A DNA stretch of 10,740 nucleotides from Hungatella sp. UBA3402 (GTDB lineage Bacteria; Bacillota; Clostridia; Lachnospirales; Lachnospiraceae). Below the pieces are notes generated by a model. That model made no database searches, was not told the origin of the DNA, and was given only the letters and a program-made list of their open reading frames with translations. The stretch's first letter is position 1; every line of letters starts with the position of its first letter. Positions 6,479-10,740 of this stretch are shown here, in pieces. Made by a program: the position numbers and the translations under genes. The stretch covers positions 1 through 10,740 of the forward strand of contig DEPC01000094.1 in NCBI GenBank assembly GCA_002358555.1, given 5' to 3'.

Positions 6479-8776
6479 TCACTCCCCCATTTTATAGTTC
6501 TCTTTAAACTCCTTTAGTCTCTCTATGGAATGTTCTGTCTGCTGCCCATCCACATTTACCTCAGCTAGCATATTCCCTTCCTCATAATAGATTGGAACCA
6601 ATATCCCATACTCAATCAAATCACAGGTTAAACTCCATTCTCTTGCTTCTTCCTTTATAAAACCGGCCTGTGCATAGATATAGTCGGTCTGTGCATAATC
6701 TAAAAATTCCACAAAATTGTCCATAGTACTCACCAACACCACATTGCCCCATGAGCCAATAATATCCAAATAAGATTGTGTATTACAAGGAAATGCCAAC
6801 ATAGCTGGATGTTCTCCAATCACGATAAGTCTAGTCTTGGGGTCCTTGGCCACAATCTCCCATATGGTTCCATTTCCAGTATCAGTCATTCTCTGTTGCT
6901 CCTCTGCTTTATGGTCATAATACCCCTTATGACTCCAGGATACAGGAGTGAATCCTATGGTTCCACTCCAATTAGTCAGACAAGTAACCACTGCTGAAAA
7001 CAGAATGATAGGTATCATAAGACCATAAATTCCCCTCTGCAACCCTTTTCCATTCAGCCGATAAATGAGTCGGAACACATAGATTGTCAACAGTACATAA
7101 AACAACATAAAATAATTTCCATCCACTTGAGTCAGCAAAACTAAACTGATGCCAGAGCAGATAAAAAATGGAATAAATATTGTGTGGAGATAGCCATCCA
7201 GCATCCTCTCATATCTGGTATGTTCCCTTTTTTTTAAAATATACCACATTACCCAGGTACATAATAAAAATAATACCCCCACACTTCCCCAGGCTAAAAT
7301 GACATGTTCCATATCAACTCCCTGGGGTTCTAAAAGCACTCCATAAATTCGTTTTAAGCTGTCCATTACCCATTGTCTTTTGGACATCCCTGAGCTGCTA
7401 TTGGGTATTTTCTGGACACTGTAGGGATACTTTAACTCAAATCCCAGCTTAGTAAGGATAGAAGAAAACACGGAAGTCACTGGAAGCCCTGTAATCAGTA
7501 GAGTTCTTGCCCATATTCCTATCAAGGCAGCTAGAGCTAGAGCCACAGTAACAATCGCTATTCTTCCTTCTTTTCCCTTCCAGTTGAAAACTAGCCTTTT
7601 TGTCACTATCAGATAAATCCCACTCATTCCCAATATTGCTGTGGAAAATACCAATGCTGTTGGCTTTAAGGTCCAGCTAAAGAAAAAAGCTGCCAGACTA
7701 TACCACAAGGCCTGTCTTTCTCCTTTTAAATACAAGAGGAGTTCATAAATCATCATCAACTGAAAGTACAAGGTCGAAATATCGCTCTTTGCTGTAATTC
7801 CCATATTCATGATTCCTGGCATGGAGGCTAAAAAAACCACAAGAATCTTAGACCAATTCCCTATATAAATTTTGCCTATACGGTAAGACATGGCCAAAAT
7901 TCCAACCAGAAGCCACAAATTAAAACAGATTCCAAAACTGTAGGAAGGGAGAGCCGCAAGAGGAAGTGTCAATACCTCCATTCCTTTAGAATAGGTATAG
8001 ACAATAGCAATTGTACCCATATTTTCATAGATACCTCTGCCATTATCCAAGATGTAAGGGGATCGAACTCCATACCACAGACTGTCAAAATCTAGAGCAA
8101 TATTCATACGCCCTGCCTGAATACAGAAAAAAACCAACACTGCCGCTGCCATACATGCCTCATAAAGCTTTTGCCAGCTCCTTTTTGCTGTCCCTAAACG
8201 GTTTGAAGTAACATCTCTAGAACTCCAGATTTTTCTTATCCAGTCTTTTCCCCCGTTAAATCGGTTTTTCCAAAACATATTATCCAGGAACATAATTCCT
8301 GCTGTAAGCAGCATAAATATCCAAAGATACAAAATTCTCCCAATTCCTAATGCTGACATCAGACAAAAAAAGCATACAACAAAAAGACTGCCTGTCAGAA
8401 ATTCTCGGCCAAGGTTTTTTTCCTTTACCCCTGCCAATCGATACCGAAGCCAGCCTCCTGCTGTACATAAATATCCCATATAAATACCTGCAATTACTAC
8501 TGGAACCAACATTCTGTGAATCCATAAAAAAATGGCCATTATGATTGTTGTTCCTATTGTCCGAATGGATAAGGCTACAGGCAGCCTTAATATCAAAACC
8601 CACAGGCAAAAAAGCACTGCTAGTTCCGTCATCATCGCTCGATATTCTTCTCGTACTCGGTATTGGGCCAGAATTCCTCTCACCAAGAGGCGGTCCCATG
8701 AATAACAAATCGCCCCAATCGCTATGGCCCCAAGTATCAGAAAAATAATCTTCTCTCTTATGGTCATATCTTTCAT
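6479..8776 (-). CDS. Polytopic membrane protein, probable GT-C glycosyltransferase
   Basis: A 765-residue protein with many hydrophobic segments (I estimate more than ten) over residues 5-605, followed by a soluble C-terminal domain of about 160 residues. After a helix at about 207-225 comes an acidic loop reading ALDFDSLWYGVRSPYIL (227-243). A later MGITAKSDISTLYF (325-338) also fits GT-C enzymes (GT39/GT83-like), which use lipid-phosphate sugars and carry an acidic motif in the first large outer loop. The usual first loop is displaced by roughly 200 residues of additional N-terminal membrane segments. The substrate is unknown; no cell-wall or capsule genes are adjacent. I chose the ATG at 8776, eight bases after AGGAG. 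A TTG two codons earlier sits only two bases from that site. It may equally be a PMT-like membrane protein without transferase activity. Confidence 0.65.
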   Translation of the reverse strand: MKDMTIREKIIFLILGAIAIGAICYSWDRLLVRGILAQYRVREEYRAMMTELAVLFCLWVLILRLPVALSIRTIGTTIIMAIFLWIHRMLVPVVIAGIYMGYLCTAGGWLRYRLAGVKEKNLGREFLTGSLFVVCFFCLMSALGIGRILYLWIFMLLTAGIMFLDNMFWKNRFNGGKDWIRKIWSSRDVTSNRLGTAKRSWQKLYEACMAAAVLVFFCIQAGRMNIALDFDSLWYGVRSPYILDNGRGIYENMGTIAIVYTYSKGMEVLTLPLAALPSYSFGICFNLWLLVGILAMSYRIGKIYIGNWSKILVVFLASMPGIMNMGITAKSDISTLYFQLMMIYELLLYLKGERQALWYSLAAFFFSWTLKPTALVFSTAILGMSGIYLIVTKRLVFNWKGKEGRIAIVTVALALAALIGIWARTLLITGLPVTSVFSSILTKLGFELKYPYSVQKIPNSSSGMSKRQWVMDSLKRIYGVLLEPQGVDMEHVILAWGSVGVLFLLCTWVMWYILKKREHTRYERMLDGYLHTIFIPFFICSGISLVLLTQVDGNYFMLFYVLLTIYVFRLIYRLNGKGLQRGIYGLMIPIILFSAVVTCLTNWSGTIGFTPVSWSHKGYYDHKAEEQQRMTDTGNGTIWEIVAKDPKTRLIVIGEHPAMLAFPCNTQSYLDIIGSWGNVVLVSTMDNFVEFLDYAQTDYIYAQAGFIKEEAREWSLTCDLIEYGILVPIYYEEGNMLAEVNVDGQQTEHSIERLKEFKENYKMGE

Positions 8777-8784
8777 GTTCAAAT

Positions 8785-8789
8785 CTCCT
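8785..8789 (-). promoter_or_regulatory. Ribosome binding site fixing the membrane-protein start
   Basis: AGGAG on the minus strand is eight bases ahead of the ATG at 8776-8774 but only two bases from the in-frame TTG at 8782-8780. Spacing therefore favours the ATG and a 765-residue product. Confidence 0.7.
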
Positions 8790-8803
8790 GTTTTATCTTT
8801 ACT

Positions 8804-8809
8804 AGTATA
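8804..8809 (-). promoter_or_regulatory. Possible -10 element ahead of the membrane-protein gene
   Basis: TATACT on the minus strand lies 27 bases before the ATG at 8776, in the 104-base gap after the purF-like gene. No good -35 sequence is seen 16-18 bases further upstream (CTACTG is the best). The gap also lacks a clear terminator, so read-through from the purF-like gene is as likely. Confidence 0.25.
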
Positions 8810-8880
8810 TCCAGTTCTTATTTATCCAGTAGATTCTATCACAATTATCACAGACATGCCATAAGAAAAATTGATTTCTC

Positions 8881-10296
8881 TTATTCTTTCCCGTCAAAAC
8901 AATAAGTACATACCTTACATTTAGGTAAGCCAATGGACTCCACCAAATCATCTAATCGATGATACCGAAGACTTGTAAAATTCTGCCGCTTGCAAATCTC
9001 AGAACACATACACTCATATCTTTCGCTTGTAGGGTCTGCATATTCTTCTAAGACTTCCTCCGCCTTGTCCCCTTCTTTTTCCAGAATTACCTGTCTAGTA
9101 ATCAAATCTAATTCTGACTTAGAACGAGAAAAGTTCAAATATCTACATCCAAATAACAGAGGCGGACAGGCAGGTCGCACATGAACTTCCTTTGCCCCAC
9201 TCTGGTATAAAAATTCGGTTGTCTCCCGAAGCTGAGTTCCCCGCACAATAGAATCATCAATTAACAAGAGCTTTTTATCTTCAATAAGCGCCTTTACTGG
9301 AATAAGTTTCATGCGGGCAATTAAATTTCTCTGTTCCTGGTTAGTAGGCATAAAGGACCTTGGCCATGTAGGAGTGTATTTGATAAATGGTCTTGCAAAT
9401 GGAATATTAGATGCATTGGCATACCCAATCGCATGGGCAATCCCTGAATCTGGCACCCCTGCCACCATATCTGGATGCACATTTCCAGCTTCTTCATCCC
9501 GTCTGGCCAACATACTGCCGCATCGATAGCGCATCATTTCTACATTGATGCCTTCATAAGAGGACGTTGGATATCCATAATAAACCCAAAGGAATGAACA
9601 GATCCTCATCTCTTCCTGTGGAGGACAGACATCTTCTATACCATCTGGAGTAATCATAACGATTTCCCCTGGTCCTAATTCTCGATAATCTTGGTATCCC
9701 AAATTAATATAGGCAAAGTTTTCAAAGGAAACACAATAGGCATCCTCTTTTTTCCCCAAAATCAGAGGAGTTCTTCCAAATCTATCCCTAGCCGCAAAAA
9801 TTCCTTCCTTGGTCATTAAAAGTAAAGTCATAGACCCATCCACAATCTCTTGAACATATTGGATGCCTTGAGCGATGGTCTCTTTTTTACAAATCAAGGC
9901 TGCCACTAGTTCTGTGGCATTGACCTGGCCGCTGCTCATCTCCTGAAAATGAGTGTTCCCATGAGCATAAACTTTTTCTAATAACTGATTAAAATTGTTG
10001 ATTTTTCCTACTGTGGCAATGGCAAAGCTGCCTAAATGAGATTGAATTAGCAAGGGCTGTGGCTCAAAATCAGAAATACTGGCAATTCCCATATTGCCCT
10101 CCATCTCCTGCACATCCCGTTCAAATTTTGTCCGAAAAGGGGAATTTTCAATATTATGAATAGCTCGATTAAATCCTTTCGGGCCATAGGTAGCCATACC
10201 ACCTCTCCTAGTCCCTAAATGTGAATGATAGTCAACTCCATAAAACAGTTCCAATGCACAACTTCTTTTGGAAATAACTCCAAAAATACCGCCCAT
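8881..10296 (-). CDS. PurF-like phosphoribosyltransferase with inactive glutaminase domain
   Basis: A 471-residue homolog of amidophosphoribosyltransferase, the enzyme that makes phosphoribosylamine from PRPP and glutamine in the first step of purine synthesis. The C-terminal half keeps the PRPP loop LLLIDDSIVRGTQ (343-355) and the GVPDSGIAHAIGYA stretch (280-293). Cysteines match the 4Fe-4S ligands known in Bacillus PurF: Cys233 (ICSF), Cys384 (FGCRY), Cys463 and Cys466 (CTYCFDGK). The N-terminal glutaminase half is degenerate: it begins MGGIFG instead of MCGIFG, so the nucleophilic cysteine is absent; the GHxRY motif reads GIASIS (70-75); and the HNGN motif reads TVGKIN (95-100). Glutamine hydrolysis is therefore not expected. 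It may use free ammonia, serve in another pathway or be regulatory. The ATG is preceded by AGGAG seven bases upstream. No other purine genes are nearby. The family call is secure; the exact role is not. Confidence 0.85.
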   Translation of the reverse strand: MGGIFGVISKRSCALELFYGVDYHSHLGTRRGGMATYGPKGFNRAIHNIENSPFRTKFERDVQEMEGNMGIASISDFEPQPLLIQSHLGSFAIATVGKINNFNQLLEKVYAHGNTHFQEMSSGQVNATELVAALICKKETIAQGIQYVQEIVDGSMTLLLMTKEGIFAARDRFGRTPLILGKKEDAYCVSFENFAYINLGYQDYRELGPGEIVMITPDGIEDVCPPQEEMRICSFLWVYYGYPTSSYEGINVEMMRYRCGSMLARRDEEAGNVHPDMVAGVPDSGIAHAIGYANASNIPFARPFIKYTPTWPRSFMPTNQEQRNLIARMKLIPVKALIEDKKLLLIDDSIVRGTQLRETTEFLYQSGAKEVHVRPACPPLLFGCRYLNFSRSKSELDLITRQVILEKEGDKAEEVLEEYADPTSERYECMCSEICKRQNFTSLRYHRLDDLVESIGLPKCKVCTYCFDGKE

Positions 10297-10303
10297 ATTT
10301 GCT

Positions 10304-10362
10304 CTCCTTTTTATAAGGAATTGTCCGTAAGTAAAATGGATTCTTTCCTTTGCAATTTACAA
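10304..10362 (-). promoter_or_regulatory. Structured leader of the purF-like gene with competing pairings
   Basis: On the minus strand, TTCCTT (10320-10315) can pair either with AAGGAA upstream (10350-10345) or with AAGGAG (10309-10304), which is the ribosome binding site. In the second case the loop is five bases and the site is hidden. An imperfect 13-base palindrome TTGTAAATTGCAA (10362-10350) overlaps the start of the leader. This could allow translational control, but the pairings are short and the region is A/T-rich. I recognise no known riboswitch class. Confidence 0.3.
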
Positions 10363-10387
10363 TACCTTTCATTTTTTAGCATGGTAT

Positions 10388-10417
10388 AGTATAGCACGTT
10401 CCCCATTGACTCGTAAA
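10388..10417 (-). promoter_or_regulatory. Probable sigma-A-type promoter of the purF-like gene
   Basis: On the minus strand, TTTACG (10417-10412, four of six matches to TTGACA) and TATACT (10393-10388, five of six to TATAAT) are separated by 18 bases. Transcription would begin near 10381, leaving a leader of about 85 bases. The -35 lies only ten bases after the stop codon of the preceding gene. I see no convincing PurR box. Confidence 0.5.
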
Positions 10418-10426
10418 GAGTAAAAT

Positions 10427-10740
10427 TTATTCTGTCGGTTCTACAGATAATCCGGTTTCCATTTTTAATACTCCATCAGAAATTGGCACTTGTCTTAATT
10501 CTACCTTGGCTGTTAGGATAATCGATGCGCCAATCCCTGCTAGACATAAGATACGGATTCCAGCACCTAAATAGTCTGATATCTGTACCTTTTCCCATCG
10601 AAAACTTAACCGCCCTTCTGCCATTGCTTGACGAACCTCTTTATTTTCTGGACTAAAGGTCAAGATTTCATTTCTCAGAAGTCCAGCTTCCTGTTCTTTG
10701 CCCAAATATTCTTTTAACTCTACCATAAGTCCTAAAACGG
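10427..10740 (-). CDS. Unrecognised membrane protein, C-terminal part (may be partial)
   Basis: The frame stays open to the window edge, so the gene may begin outside. An internal ATG at 10726 would give 99 residues, but the only purine-rich motif before it (AGGA) is just three bases away, which is too close. Counting from that ATG, the protein has a charged N-terminal part (residues 1-47, rich in Glu and Lys), one hydrophobic segment (about 52-73, LGAGIRILCLAGIGASIILT) and a 25-residue tail ending in TAA at 10427. The layout fits a membrane-anchored protein with a short C-terminal tail. I do not recognise the family. The gene lies 130 bases upstream of the purF-like gene with no clear terminator between, so partial cotranscription is possible. 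Confidence 0.6.
   Translation of the reverse strand, partial: VLGLMVELKEYLGKEQEAGLLRNEILTFSPENKEVRQAMAEGRLSFRWEKVQISDYLGAGIRILCLAGIGASIILTAKVELRQVPISDGVLKMETGLSVEPTE

Noticed and set aside
8280..8708. A 142-residue minus-strand open frame inside the GT-C membrane-protein gene
   Set aside because: It lies wholly within a longer frame on the same strand that shows coherent membrane segments. The shorter product is low in recognisable structure and has no clear ribosome binding site, so I take it as an out-of-frame shadow.
8837..8852. Two direct copies of TATCACA nine bases apart, considered as an operator
   Set aside because: The copies are only seven A/T-rich bases, direct and not inverted, and too few to distinguish from chance. 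They do not match a CRP-type TGTGA-N6-TCACA site.
8840..8885. A terminator directly after the purF-like gene
   Set aside because: The only hairpin near the stop codon is a five-base A/T stem (AGAAA with TTTCT) without G-C pairs or a proper U tract.
10310..10426. A purine riboswitch or PurR box ahead of the purF-like gene
   Set aside because: The leader is short and lacks the conserved three-way-junction sequences of the purine class. No paired PurR-box motif was found.
1..10740. A defence, CRISPR, phage or toxin-antitoxin system
   Set aside because: No repeat-spacer array, integrase, transposase, nuclease-effector pairing or small toxin-antitoxin pair is visible. Nearly all coding space is explained by housekeeping or membrane genes on one strand.

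Overview
The window looks like chromosomal DNA from a low-GC Gram-positive bacterium of the Clostridia, most likely a Lachnospiraceae-type gut anaerobe. The reasons are the A/T-rich composition, strong AGGAGG-type ribosome binding sites, a Bst/Taq-like DNA polymerase I, the UPF0237/UPF0210 gene pair and a YycJ-like metallo-hydrolase. This is inference from gene content; no species marker is present. All nine supported genes lie on the minus strand, so transcription runs from high to low coordinates. I see no tRNA, rRNA, CRISPR array, prophage or intact transposase.

Layout in the direction of transcription: the right edge holds the C-terminal part of an unrecognised single-span membrane protein (10740-10427). 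After a 130-base gap with a probable promoter and a structured leader comes a PurF-like phosphoribosyltransferase (10296-8881). Its glutaminase half has lost the catalytic residues, while the PRPP loop and the cysteines expected of a PurF iron-sulfur site remain. Next is a 765-residue polytopic membrane protein of GT-C glycosyltransferase type (8776-6479). It is followed by a 47-base near-perfect hairpin (6385-6431) and a clear promoter (6331-6358).

That promoter appears to drive a compact six-gene operon: a small zf-HC2 anti-sigma-like membrane protein with a TTG start, polA, coaE, a YycJ-type metallo-beta-lactamase-fold hydrolase, a UPF0237 ACT-domain protein and a UPF0210 (PFL-family) protein. 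Gaps are 18 to 62 bases, and the operon ends at an intrinsic terminator (55-85). It combines DNA replication/repair (polA), CoA synthesis (coaE) and a hydrolase. The ACT/UPF0210 pair is of unknown biochemical role.

Most of the window is housekeeping. I do not see a convincing new defence or mobile system. The points most worth a second look are the PurF paralog with a dead glutaminase domain, its leader with mutually exclusive pairings around the ribosome binding site, the orphan zinc-finger anti-sigma-like gene leading the polA operon, and the small palindromic element whose arms resemble insertion-sequence ends.
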